Of a DNA stretch of 64,000 bases, positions 19,124 to 26,438 are shown in pieces (position 1 is the stretch's first letter; every line of letters begins with the position of its first letter). Where the stretch lies: the NCBI RefSeq assembly GCF_900095695.1, contig NZ_FMIQ01000035.1, forward strand, positions 1 through 64,000, read 5' to 3'. Made by a program: the position numbers and the translations under genes. This DNA is from Hafnia alvei (GTDB taxonomy: Bacteria > Pseudomonadota > Gammaproteobacteria > Enterobacterales > Enterobacteriaceae). The notes under the pieces are model-generated. The model had not been told where the DNA came from and did no database searches. It saw nothing but the letters and a program-made list of their open reading frames with translations.

Positions 19124-19330
19124 CTACTTTGCATCGCATCTCCATGTGAGAGATACGCATTTTTTGTTATTCTTTAATAGTGGGTTATTTATGATGTCTT
19201 TTGTAAGATCTTTTATGTTTATCATATGAATCAGATTATTGCATGATCTCTTAGCGGTGATGTACTCATGATCTGAATGTAGGGAGGGTATAAACATACA
19301 GCTGATAACAAATATATATATAATTTTCAC
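19124..19330 (-). CDS. Possible small secreted protein, unknown
   Basis: 68 residues from a GTG start. AAGGT lies 6 nt upstream, a good ribosome site. The first ~19 residues (MKIIYIFVISCMFIPSLHS) look like a signal peptide. The rest is short, polar and basic, with two mature Cys (SCNN and KKCVS) and a third in the last residues (WRCDAK). I recognise no family. It lies alone in AT-rich DNA between the Hha-like gene and hdeB, where spurious open frames are common, so it may not be real. Confidence 0.3.
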   Translation of the reverse strand: MKIIYIFVISCMFIPSLHSDHEYITAKRSCNNLIHMINIKDLTKDIINNPLLKNNKKCVSLTWRCDAK

Positions 19331-19769
19331 AAAAATACCTTGTCGGATATAACTGGGTTGTCATATACGTTAGTATACGGTTCGGTATAGTGATGCGCAT
19401 GTTTCGGCAACGGGTTGCAATGAATTTGTTTGCACTGAAAAAATGAAATTTATTAATTTAACGATGAGTTATTTTTATAATGTTAAATCAGAAGCCTCAA
19501 AGTAAATAAGCTACTATGGATAGGATAAACACCTTGAATTATATAGTCTATAGGGCTTGCTCTAGATAGGTGTAGTCTAAGGATTACATGTGTAAGATAA
19601 TTCATAAAATAGTGATTTGAACGATGGTGGAAGATGTTTTTTTAGCGAGTAAATCTCTTTATTAATTTGTAAACTTTGCATAAACAGAGTCTTTTATTTA
19701 TTTGAGTTTACAATTTAAAAATGTATTGTTCTTTCATCAATAACCCATCATTAATTACTTGAGGTTTTT
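19331..19769 (+). promoter_or_regulatory. Upstream region of hdeB
   Basis: 439 bp without a gene and very AT-rich, in keeping with H-NS/Hha silencing. It holds the EvgA-box-like repeat at 19581-19598. The ribosome site GAGG is 6 nt before the hdeB ATG. No confident -35/-10 pair can be chosen among many AT-rich candidates. Confidence 0.5.
19581..19598. promoter_or_regulatory. Candidate EvgA binding site (hdeB)
   Basis: GGATTAC, 4 nt, then GTAAGAT: the right arm is identical to the gadB site and the left arm shares the TAC core. The edge nearest the gene is 172 nt from the hdeB ATG, almost the same distance as the gadB site. Confidence 0.45.
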
Positions 19770-20084
19770 ATGAAAAAATCAATTCTTGTCGCCACTCTTT
19801 CTGCTGCGTTGTTTATTCCACTGAGCTCAAGCTTTGCTGCTAATGTGGAAGTGACACCTAAAGACATGAACTGTAAAGAGTTTCTTGACCTTAATCCTAA
19901 AGCTATGGCCCCAATTGCCTTCTTTATGCTTGATGATGTAACCGACTACAAAGGTGGTGATTCTGTTTCTTTGCGTGAATCTGCAGTGATTGCTGTGCCG
20001 CCGATGGTTGAATTCTGTAAGAAAAACCAAGATAAAAAAGTTTATGAATTCAAAAACAAATTACAGGATTTAGTTGTGCACTAA
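19770..20084 (+). CDS. hdeB: Periplasmic acid-stress chaperone HdeB
   Basis: 104 residues. A Sec signal peptide is cleaved near residue 23-24 (SSSFA). The mature protein has the HdeA/HdeB pattern: DMNCKEFLDLNPKAMAPIAFFML, YKGGDSVSL and EFCKKN. Cys35 and Cys83 should form the single conserved disulfide. In E. coli HdeB binds unfolded periplasmic proteins at around pH 4-5 and releases them on neutralisation. The sequence is nearer HdeB than HdeA, and no hdeA is present in the window. It stands alone, with its own long upstream region. Confidence in the family is high; that it is HdeB and not HdeA rests on the FLDLNPKAM segment. Confidence 0.9.
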   Translation: MKKSILVATLSAALFIPLSSSFAANVEVTPKDMNCKEFLDLNPKAMAPIAFFMLDDVTDYKGGDSVSLRESAVIAVPPMVEFCKKNQDKKVYEFKNKLQDLVVH

Positions 20085-20297
20085 GATTTAATTCTAACGC
20101 CAAGCGCTAAGACTTCTTAGGCTTGGCGAATAATAACGCGCCTTGACTAAAATAAAGGGCGTAGCTAGCACCTGCTAAAATTCATCGACTTCTTATCTCC
20201 ACCTTAAAAATCTTCCTCTATACTCTTCGGTGTGCATTTTTTTTACCACTCACAGTGGACCTCATTTGTGAGCATCGCGGCGATTCTGGAGGCAGAA

Positions 20298-21758
20298 GTG
20301 AACCCCTTACACGAAAAACTTAAGAAAAATGAATTCTTTAAAACCGGCTTTTTTGTTGCTGGTCAATGGCAGGACGCCTCGGATACCTATGAAGTCACCA
20401 ACCCTGCAACGGGTGAAGTGGTAGCTAAAGTCGCCAATGCGGGGCAGAAAGAAACTCAGGCAGCGATTCGTGCCGCCAGCGAAGCGTTACCTGCATGGCG
20501 TAAAACAACGGCCAAGCAACGCTCTGAAATCCTACAGAATTGGTATCACCTGATCGTTGAAAATAAGCCATTTTTGGCCGAACTGATGGTGGCTGAACAA
20601 GGGAAGCCGCTTAAAGAAGCGCTGGGTGAGGTCGATTATGCCGCCAGCTTTATTCAGTGGTTTGCCGAAGAGGCGAAGCGTGCCAACGGTGAGATAATTC
20701 CGCCGGTGAAGCCGGGTTCGCGCATTTGGGCGACGCGTGAACCCGTTGGCGTCGTCGCCGCGATTACGCCGTGGAACTTCCCGTTAGCGATGCTAACGCG
20801 CAAATTAGGCCCTGCTCTTGCTGCGGGCTGTACCGGTTTGATCAAACCCGCCAATGAAACTCCACTGTGTGCCTTTGCACTGTTAGCGCTGGCGCAGAAA
20901 GCCGGTGTCCCAGATGGCGTGTTGAACGCGGTATCGGGGGATACGCTGGCTATCAGCGACGTCATAATGGCCAGCAAAGATGTGCGTAAAATCTCATTTA
21001 CCGGCTCAACGGGCGTGGGTAAAACCTTGGTGCGTAACGCCGCTGAAACCATGAAAAAGGTGTCGATGGAGTTGGGTGGCAATGCGCCCTTCATCGTTTT
21101 TGAAGACGCCGATTTAGATGCCGCAATTAAAGGTGTGATGGCAAACAAGTTCCGCAATGCGGGCCAGGTGTGCGTATGCATCAACCGTATTTATCTTCAC
21201 GACAGCATTTACGATACGTTTGTGAGCCGTTTGGCCGATGAAGTGCGCAAGCTGAAAGTGGGTAACGGCATGGACGAAGGTGTGAATGTCGGCCCGTTGG
21301 TGAGCGAGAAGGGCGTGGATAAAGTGGAGCAACACGTTAAAGATGCCTTAGAAAATGGCGGGAAAGTGATTGTGGGCGGACAGCGCCACGCGCTGGGCGG
21401 CAATTTCTTCCAGCCAACGCTGATTGCTGAAGCTAACGAAGACATGCTGATGGCATCGGAAGAGACCTTTGGCCCTGTTGCTGCTTGTTATCGTTTCAAA
21501 ACTGAAGATGAAGTGATCAAACGTGCCAACGATACACCGTTTGGTTTAGCGGCTTATTTCTATACTCAGAATCTGTCGCGCGTGTTCCGCGTATCTGAAC
21601 TGTTGGAAAGCGGGATGATCGGTATTAACGAATGCTCGGTCTCAACTGAACTCGCGCCATTTGGCGGGGTGAAAGAGTCTGGCTTGGGCCGTGAGGGTTC
21701 CACGCTGGGTCTGGAAGAGTTTATGGAAGTGAAAACGCTGCACCTCGGTAATCTCTAA
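20298..21758 (+). CDS. gabD: NAD(P)-dependent succinate-semialdehyde dehydrogenase, GabD-like
   Basis: 486 residues from GTG 20298, chosen because GGAGG lies 5 nt upstream; E. coli GabD has 482. Aldehyde dehydrogenase superfamily. TPWNFP and GSTGVGK line the coenzyme site, the general base Glu is in MELGGNAP, and the catalytic nucleophile is Cys292 in NAGQVCVC. A neighbouring second Cys two residues on matches the redox-regulated pair in GabD. It oxidises succinate semialdehyde to succinate, the last step of GABA breakdown. No GABA transaminase gene is nearby, so this fits the acid-resistance neighbourhood only as disposal of GABA-derived semialdehyde. Confidence 0.88.
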   Translation: MNPLHEKLKKNEFFKTGFFVAGQWQDASDTYEVTNPATGEVVAKVANAGQKETQAAIRAASEALPAWRKTTAKQRSEILQNWYHLIVENKPFLAELMVAEQGKPLKEALGEVDYAASFIQWFAEEAKRANGEIIPPVKPGSRIWATREPVGVVAAITPWNFPLAMLTRKLGPALAAGCTGLIKPANETPLCAFALLALAQKAGVPDGVLNAVSGDTLAISDVIMASKDVRKISFTGSTGVGKTLVRNAAETMKKVSMELGGNAPFIVFEDADLDAAIKGVMANKFRNAGQVCVCINRIYLHDSIYDTFVSRLADEVRKLKVGNGMDEGVNVGPLVSEKGVDKVEQHVKDALENGGKVIVGGQRHALGGNFFQPTLIAEANEDMLMASEETFGPVAACYRFKTEDEVIKRANDTPFGLAAYFYTQNLSRVFRVSELLESGMIGINECSVSTELAPFGGVKESGLGREGSTLGLEEFMEVKTLHLGNL

Positions 21759-21765
21759 ATCCTGA

Positions 21766-21799
21766 CGGGCGAACTGCGTGTGCTCACGTATTTCGCCCG
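21766..21799 (+). terminator. Hairpin after gabD
   Basis: CGGGCGAA (21766-21773) pairs with TTCGCCCG (21792-21799) soon after the gabD stop. There is no T-run, so termination is uncertain. Confidence 0.4.
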
Positions 21800-21902
21800 C
21801 ATAAGACAAAACCCCACGCTATTTTCCTATTTGTTCAATCTATACCTACTGGTGTTTCCTTATTCTGCGATTATGATAAGTACGAGGGCTGGTTGTTCAG
21901 TT

Positions 21903-21927
21903 CTGCGTAATCACGTGGATCACGCAG
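21903..21927. other. Inverted repeat upstream of barnase-like gene
   Basis: CTGCGT (21903-21908) and ACGCAG (21922-21927) flank an inner imperfect palindrome centred on CACGTG. It lies about 90 nt before the RNase gene and could be an operator or a hairpin. Confidence 0.3.
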
Positions 21928-22014
21928 CCTAAATAAAAATGTGGGTTTCATCTGTGCTTCATTTTTCGCAATTATTTTAGTTAGATCCTTTATGCAATGG
22001 TTGGGTGAGGATGT

Positions 22015-22473
22015 ATGGCAAAGCGTTTATGGACCGGATTACTGATTATTCTGGCATTGAGCGGGGTGGCTTTTCTTAACAGTCAGGCTGCCAACAGCAG
22101 TAGCAGTAATGAAGGGCAATCAGTTTCGACGTCAGAAGATATTGAGCAGCTTACCAAACAGGATCGTGTTATTAGCTATTTACGCGAACACCAACGACTG
22201 CCTAGTTTTTACATCACGAAAAAACAGGCGAGGGTGGAAGGATGGGAACCCAGCGCGGGAAATTTATGCAGCGTGCTTCCCGGCAAAGCGATTGGCGGCG
22301 ATCGTTTTTCTAATCGTGAAAAACGCTTACCGCAAAAAGCAAAACGAGTGTGGCGAGAAGCTGATATCAATTATCGCTGCGGACATCGGCAGGCCGATCG
22401 GTTGATCTACTCTAATGATGGGCTGATTTACGTAACGCGAGATCACTATCGCAACTTTACTAAAATGGAGTGA
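22015..22473 (+). CDS. Secreted barnase-family ribonuclease
   Basis: 152 residues: signal peptide or anchor at about 1-26, Ser-rich spacer to ~40, then a microbial RNase (N1/barnase) domain. The match to Bacillus barnase is strong: LPSFYITKKQA, PGKAIGGDRFSNRE, WREADINY, DRLIYSNDGLIY and RDHYRNF. The catalytic set is intact: general base Glu115, Arg125, Arg129 and general acid His144 (barnase E73, R83, R87, H102). Cys85 and Cys122 are extra and could make a disulfide, fitting export. It should cleave RNA after G outside the cytoplasm. The stop overlaps the Shine-Dalgarno zone of the inhibitor gene that follows. Confidence 0.9.
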   Translation: MAKRLWTGLLIILALSGVAFLNSQAANSSSSNEGQSVSTSEDIEQLTKQDRVISYLREHQRLPSFYITKKQARVEGWEPSAGNLCSVLPGKAIGGDRFSNREKRLPQKAKRVWREADINYRCGHRQADRLIYSNDGLIYVTRDHYRNFTKME

Positions 22474-22478
22474 TCAGC

Positions 22479-22757
22479 ATGAATAAAGTTAAGTTCGATT
22501 TTAGTCATATTGCCGATCTTCCGGCATTTTACCGCCAGTTTAGCCTAGCATTTTCTCTTGATAGTGAGTTTGGCAATAATCTTGATGCGCTCTGGGATGT
22601 GGTGACGGCGGGTATCAAACTACCGGTAGAGATTGAGTTCGTAAATTTTAACGGCCATAAAAAACGTCGCTTTGCCGCGCTGGTTCTGCTTTTTGAAGAA
22701 GCTGAAGAGGAGCTGGAAGGGGCGCTACGTTTTAATACGGCAGAAAAAAACCTTTAG
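22479..22757 (+). CDS. yhcO: Barstar-family RNase inhibitor
   Basis: 92 residues from ATG 22479, which has GGAG 8 nt upstream; an in-frame GTG at 22470 overlaps the RNase stop. The core FGNNLDALWDVVTAGIKLPVEIEF matches barstar's NLDALWDCLTGWVEYP. It keeps both acidic residues (barstar D35 and D39) that plug the barnase active site. The C-terminal LLFEEAEEELEGALRFN is like E. coli YhcO. It should neutralise cytoplasmic molecules of the adjacent RNase before export. The tight coupling supports an RNase-inhibitor pair; E. coli K-12 has the barstar-like gene without a barnase. Confidence 0.88.
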   Translation: MNKVKFDFSHIADLPAFYRQFSLAFSLDSEFGNNLDALWDVVTAGIKLPVEIEFVNFNGHKKRRFAALVLLFEEAEEELEGALRFNTAEKNL

Positions 22758-22787
22758 GGCAAACATACATTCATTAGCAACTGCAGC

Positions 22788-22831
22788 AGTGCATCCTTCA
22801 AGCGGTCATCCGCTTGGCTGAAAGATGCACT
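22788..22831. terminator. Convergent-gene hairpin
   Basis: AGTGCATC (22788-22795) pairs with GATGCACT (22824-22831), with a second inner stem AGCGG/CCGCT. It lies between convergent yhcO and darP. It has no clear T-runs but is well placed as a bidirectional terminator. Confidence 0.5.
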
Positions 22832-22844
22832 GGCAGGGGCGCCA

Positions 22845-23402
22845 TTACTCGCTTTCTTCAGACAGTTCGCGCAGGTATTGGAAAATCTGGCGGGCTGACT
22901 TAGGCGGCTTGTTGGTAGCCTTCTCTTTCTTCGCATTGCGGATCAGCGAACGTAGCTGCTGACGATCGGCCTGCGGATAGAGATCCAATACAATCGAAAT
23001 TGCGTCATCGCCTTCATCAATCAAACGGTCACGAATTTGTTCCAGTTTATGGAACAGTGCGACCTGCTGGTTGTGACGGTTGTTGAGTTTATCTAGCGCA
23101 GTCTGGATTGGTTCTGGATCACGTTGACGCAGCATTTTACCAATCAGCTGTAGCTGACGGCGGCGGCCTTCTTTTTTGATGCGCTGTGCTAGCTCAATGG
23201 CAGCACGCAGATCGGCGTCCAGCGGGATTTTATCCAGCGCGTTTTTGCCGAGATCGACCAGCTCTGCGCCAAGATCTTTCAGGGCTTCTGCATCGCGTTT
23301 GATCTCGCTTTTGCTGACCCAGATGATCTCGTCGTCTTCGTCTTTATCAATGTCGTTTTCGGGTACTTCGTCTAACCAGTCTTCGTCTGGATGCTTCTGC
23401 AT
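22845..23402 (-). CDS. darP: Ribosome-associated protein DarP (YjgA)
   Basis: 185 residues, highly charged and helical. The start [18 protein letters not shown] and the motifs [20 protein letters not shown] and [13 protein letters not shown] are those of the YjgA/DUF615 family. In E. coli it associates with the 50S subunit and acts as a late assembly factor. It is divergent from pmbA, the same arrangement as E. coli yjgA-pmbA. Confidence 0.93.
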   Translation of the reverse strand: MQKHPDEDWLDEVPENDIDKDEDDEIIWVSKSEIKRDAEALKDLGAELVDLGKNALDKIPLDADLRAAIELAQRIKKEGRRRQLQLIGKMLRQRDPEPIQTALDKLNNRHNQQVALFHKLEQIRDRLIDEGDDAISIVLDLYPQADRQQLRSLIRNAKKEKATNKPPKSARQIFQYLRELSEESE

Positions 23403-23590
23403 ATCTGATTCCTTAAAAAAAGACGCTAATCCTATCAGGTTGTAGCGATTGTGCGAAATTGATCTCAGTTCCTGATAAACTCAGAGACAGCTAAGCTTTA
23501 GAAACTGGCACGTTAAGGTGCCTATCATAACGGCCTACGGCGATGATTGCGCCGGTGGTTTAATCCATTTCTGATAATTATGGCAGATTG

Positions 23591-24931
23591 ATGAAAGTAA
23601 TCACTCAGGTTGCAGAACAACGCAAGACGCTGGAAAACGCGGTTGCACAGGCGTTGGAACTGGCTAAAGTCGGTGCCGATGCCGCCGAAGTGGCCGTCAC
23701 CAAAACCACCGGCATCAGTATTAGCACTCGTTTTGGCGAAGTTGAAAATGTTGAATTTAACAGCGATGGTGCTTTAGGCATCACCGTTTATCACCAGCAG
23801 CGCAAGGGGAGCGCGTCGTCGACTGACCTGAGCCCTGATGCGATTGCCCGCACCGTGCAGGCCGCGCTCGATATTGCGCGCTATACCTCTCCCGATCCGT
23901 TTGCTGGCCCGGCAGATAAAGAGCTGCTGGCGTTTGATGCGCCGGATCTAGATCTGTTCCACCCTGCCGAATTGGACGCGGAACGCGGCATTGAATTAGC
24001 GGCGCGTGCCGAGCAGGCTTCTTTGCAGTTTGACCCGCGTATTACGAATACCGAAGGCGGCAGCTTTAACAGCCACTATGGCATCAAAGTTTTTGGTAAC
24101 AGCCACGGTATGCTGCAAAGCTACAGCTCCAGCCGTCATTCGCTTTCTAGCTGTGTGATTGCCGAGCACGAAGGTGATATGGAACGCGACTATGCATACA
24201 CCATTGCGCGTGATATCAACGATCTGAAAACGCCTGAGTGGGTTGGTGAGGAGTGCGCTCGCCGTACGCTTTCACGTTTAGCGCCACGTCGTCTGCCGAC
24301 CATGGAAGCGCCGATCATGTTTGCTGCCGAAGTGGCTACGGGGCTATTTGGTCATCTCGTAGGTGCAATTAGCGGCAGCAGCGTTTATCGCAAATCAACC
24401 TTCTTACTCGATAGCCTTGGCAAGCAGATCCTGCCTGAATGGCTGACCATCAATGAACAACCGCATCTGTTGAAAGGAATGGCCTCTACGCCGTTTGACA
24501 GCGAAGGTGTGCGCACCGTGGAACGTAATATTGTCGAAAATGGTGTGTTACAGACTTGGCTGATGACCAGCTATTCAGCGCGTAAGCTGGGTATGCAAAG
24601 CACTGGGCATGCGGGTGGTATTCATAACTGGCGTATCGCGGGCCAAGGTTTGGGCTTTGAGGATATGCTGAAGAAAATGGGTACCGGCTTCTTAGTGACA
24701 GAGCTGATGGGCCAAGGCGTGAGCGGCGTAACCGGTGATTATTCTCGCGGAGCGGCTGGTTTCTGGGTTGAGAATGGTGAAATCCAGTATCCAGTAAGCG
24801 AAGTGACGATTGCCGGTAATCTGAAAGATATGTGGTCGAATTTGGTCACCATGGGTGATGACATCGAACTACGCAGTAATATCCAGTGCGGCTCGGCGCT
24901 GCTGGAAGCGATGAAGATTGCGGGGGAGTAG
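23591..24931 (+). CDS. pmbA: Metalloprotease subunit PmbA/TldE
   Basis: 446 residues from ATG 23591; the in-frame TTG just before it is unlikely to be used. E. coli PmbA has 450. Family features include [22 protein letters not shown] in the N-terminal domain, a central ITNTEGG, and [12 protein letters not shown] and [26 protein letters not shown] near the C-terminus. With TldD it forms a heterodimeric zinc protease that degrades unfolded peptides, processes microcin B17 and degrades CcdA. PmbA itself lacks the HExxxH motif, which TldD provides. No tldD is in the window. Confidence 0.94.
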   Translation: MKVITQVAEQRKTLENAVAQALELAKVGADAAEVAVTKTTGISISTRFGEVENVEFNSDGALGITVYHQQRKGSASSTDLSPDAIARTVQAALDIARYTSPDPFAGPADKELLAFDAPDLDLFHPAELDAERGIELAARAEQASLQFDPRITNTEGGSFNSHYGIKVFGNSHGMLQSYSSSRHSLSSCVIAEHEGDMERDYAYTIARDINDLKTPEWVGEECARRTLSRLAPRRLPTMEAPIMFAAEVATGLFGHLVGAISGSSVYRKSTFLLDSLGKQILPEWLTINEQPHLLKGMASTPFDSEGVRTVERNIVENGVLQTWLMTSYSARKLGMQSTGHAGGIHNWRIAGQGLGFEDMLKKMGTGFLVTELMGQGVSGVTGDYSRGAAGFWVENGEIQYPVSEVTIAGNLKDMWSNLVTMGDDIELRSNIQCGSALLEAMKIAGE

Positions 24932-25469
24932 GGTTTAGGGGCGATACAGAATTTGTTGTATTGATGATAGGTTTCGAACGCTAGTTAGCAAATATATCTC
25001 CATTTAAGTGCTGACGTAAGCGTCCGAGAAAAGGTTGCTAGCGCGCAACCTCTTCACTCTCGCGCTTTTTCCTGAGTTGTTTGGCCGACCGGTTTCGGAG
25101 CGTGCATCCCTGCACGCCCTCAACCTTTCACCATCAACCCTGATGGCGAATCTAAAATGTGCTTCATGGAACACTAAAAATACAAAACCGGTTATTTTTG
25201 TTTTTAAAGGTTAAGTCATGGTAGTTCGAGCAACGTCGACAGGATGTCGACGTTAGGTTTGGGGCCACCCGACTCGGACGCCTTCTAACCAAGTCATATG
25301 TGAAAGCCGTTACTGATAGGCGGTCGAAACCTTTCTCAAAATCTTCAAATTACGCACAATTACCCCGTCAATAAACGTAAATTCCTCTTTCATATCTTGC
25401 ACATCCCGCCCCTACTCTCTATGTTGATAAACGTGAGCAAATGTTATCAATAAGTAAGGATAAAATAAG
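24932..25469. other. 538-bp intergenic region with a cluster of short hairpins
   Basis: No credible gene. It contains four compact inverted repeats: GGTTGC/GCAACC (25033-25050), GCGTGCA/TGCACGC (25100-25117), CCATCA/TGATGG (about 25130-25145) and AACGTCGACA/TGTCGACGTT (25232-25254). Loops are 3-6 nt; three of the four contain GGA, GGGA or GGGT on one strand. This looks like an extragenic palindromic repeat cluster; a small RNA is possible. The promoter for cybC must lie at the right end. Confidence 0.45.
25232..25254. repeat. Perfect 10-bp hairpin with GGA loop
   Basis: AACGTCGACA (25232-25241), GGA, TGTCGACGTT (25245-25254). On the plus strand ACAGGATGT resembles the CsrA target consensus as I recall it, but a single site far from a start codon proves nothing. 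Confidence 0.45.
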
Positions 25470-25862
25470 ATGCGTAAAACATTACTGATGTTGGCAAGTG
25501 CGGCAATGTTGATGGGGAGTTCTTTGGCCTATGCAGCTGGAGAAGATGTGGGTGATGCAATGGATACCATCGCCAGCAACTATAAAACCGCGTTAAAGAC
25601 GGATAACCCGCAAGAGTTTAAAAAAGCGCTGGAAGGCATGAAGGCAGGAGCTCAAGAAGCACAGAAGGGGACTCCGCCTAAGCTGGAAAAAGAGCCTGCT
25701 GATGGTGCAAAAATGACAGATTTTCGTCATGGGTTAGATATTCTGATTGGCCAAATCAACGATGCCGAGAAGCTCGCTGATGCAGGGCAGTTTGAGCAAG
25801 CGAAAGCCGCTGCTGAGAAATTTAAAGATACGCGCAACGCTTACCATAAGAAGTATAAGTAA
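25470..25862 (+). CDS. cybC: Soluble cytochrome b562
   Basis: 130 residues with a Sec signal peptide (1-22, ending SLAYA). The mature part is a four-helix bundle. The haem ligands of E. coli b562 are conserved: the N-terminal Met (GDAMDTI) and the C-terminal His (RNAYHKKYK). KTDNPQEFKKALEGM and DFRHGLDILIGQI also match. It is a periplasmic electron carrier of unknown physiological partner. AAGGAT lies 9 nt before ATG. It lies downstream of pmbA as in E. coli and is followed after 2 nt by a membrane cytochrome b gene, which suggests the two proteins are partners. Confidence 0.92.
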   Translation: MRKTLLMLASAAMLMGSSLAYAAGEDVGDAMDTIASNYKTALKTDNPQEFKKALEGMKAGAQEAQKGTPPKLEKEPADGAKMTDFRHGLDILIGQINDAEKLADAGQFEQAKAAAEKFKDTRNAYHKKYK

Positions 25863-25864
25863 TT

Positions 25865-26377
25865 ATGGCGCTGGGGATGCGTTGGGATGGGGTCGTGCGC
25901 GTCACCCATTGGGGCGTAGCGCTGGGCTTTTTGCTTAACCGCCTACATGTCACCAAGCCGGGCAGCGATTGGCATCAGGGGATTGGGCTTGCCGTGGCGA
26001 GCCTAGTGATCCTACGCCTGCTGTGGGGGCTGACGTTCGCCAAAGGCCCCGCGCGTTTGTCTGCCATCGTTCCAACGCCCTCATCTCTGAAGAACCATTT
26101 TCGCGAGCTGAAAATGCGAACTTCCCCAGCGGGGTTACATCATAATCCGCTAGGCGCTATTGGGATTTGGCTGTTCTGGATCTTGTTGCCACTGGTTGCA
26201 CTCACCGGCTGGGCACAAGATACGGATTTCATCGATCTCTATCCGGTTGATGATTGGCATTATTGGTTAGTTAACGCTGTCACTGCGCTGGTTTGTGTGC
26301 ATATTGTGGCGGTGATTGTGATGTCGATTTGGTTGCGTAAAGACTTGGTGCGCGCCATGTTGCCGGGTAAACGATGA
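25865..26377 (+). CDS. Membrane cytochrome b561-type protein
   Basis: 170 residues with four hydrophobic helices. Histidines lie in RVTHWGVAL, SDWHQGIG, LHHNPLGAIG and LVCVHIVAVI, the usual bis-His ligation of two haems b in prokaryotic cytochrome b561 / Ni-Fe hydrogenase cytochrome-b-type domains. WDGVVRVTHW is the typical start. It probably passes electrons between the quinone pool and a periplasmic acceptor. The start is 2 nt after cybC, so translation is probably coupled and cytochrome b562 is the natural candidate acceptor. Confidence 0.8.
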   Translation: MALGMRWDGVVRVTHWGVALGFLLNRLHVTKPGSDWHQGIGLAVASLVILRLLWGLTFAKGPARLSAIVPTPSSLKNHFRELKMRTSPAGLHHNPLGAIGIWLFWILLPLVALTGWAQDTDFIDLYPVDDWHYWLVNAVTALVCVHIVAVIVMSIWLRKDLVRAMLPGKR

Positions 26378-26393
26378 GCGACTCTGTAAACGT

Positions 26394-26425
26394 CCAACCC
26401 TCTCTTCGAGTGATGAAAGGGTTGG
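26394..26425. terminator. Convergent-gene hairpin
   Basis: CCAACCCT (26394-26401) pairs with AGGGTTGG (26418-26425), between the convergent cytochrome b and transglutaminase-like genes. Confidence 0.5.
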
Positions 26426-26438
26426 CGTAGCGCGATGA

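Noticed and set aside
22011-22013. ATG four bases before the barnase-like start
   Set aside because: It is out of frame with the RNase and leads to a short, meaningless frame.
24932-25469. A CsrB/CsrC-type small RNA
   Set aside because: The GGA-type loops occur on different strands and there are only two or three; CsrB-type RNAs have many GGA loops on one strand plus a terminator. No promoter or T-run terminator was seen.
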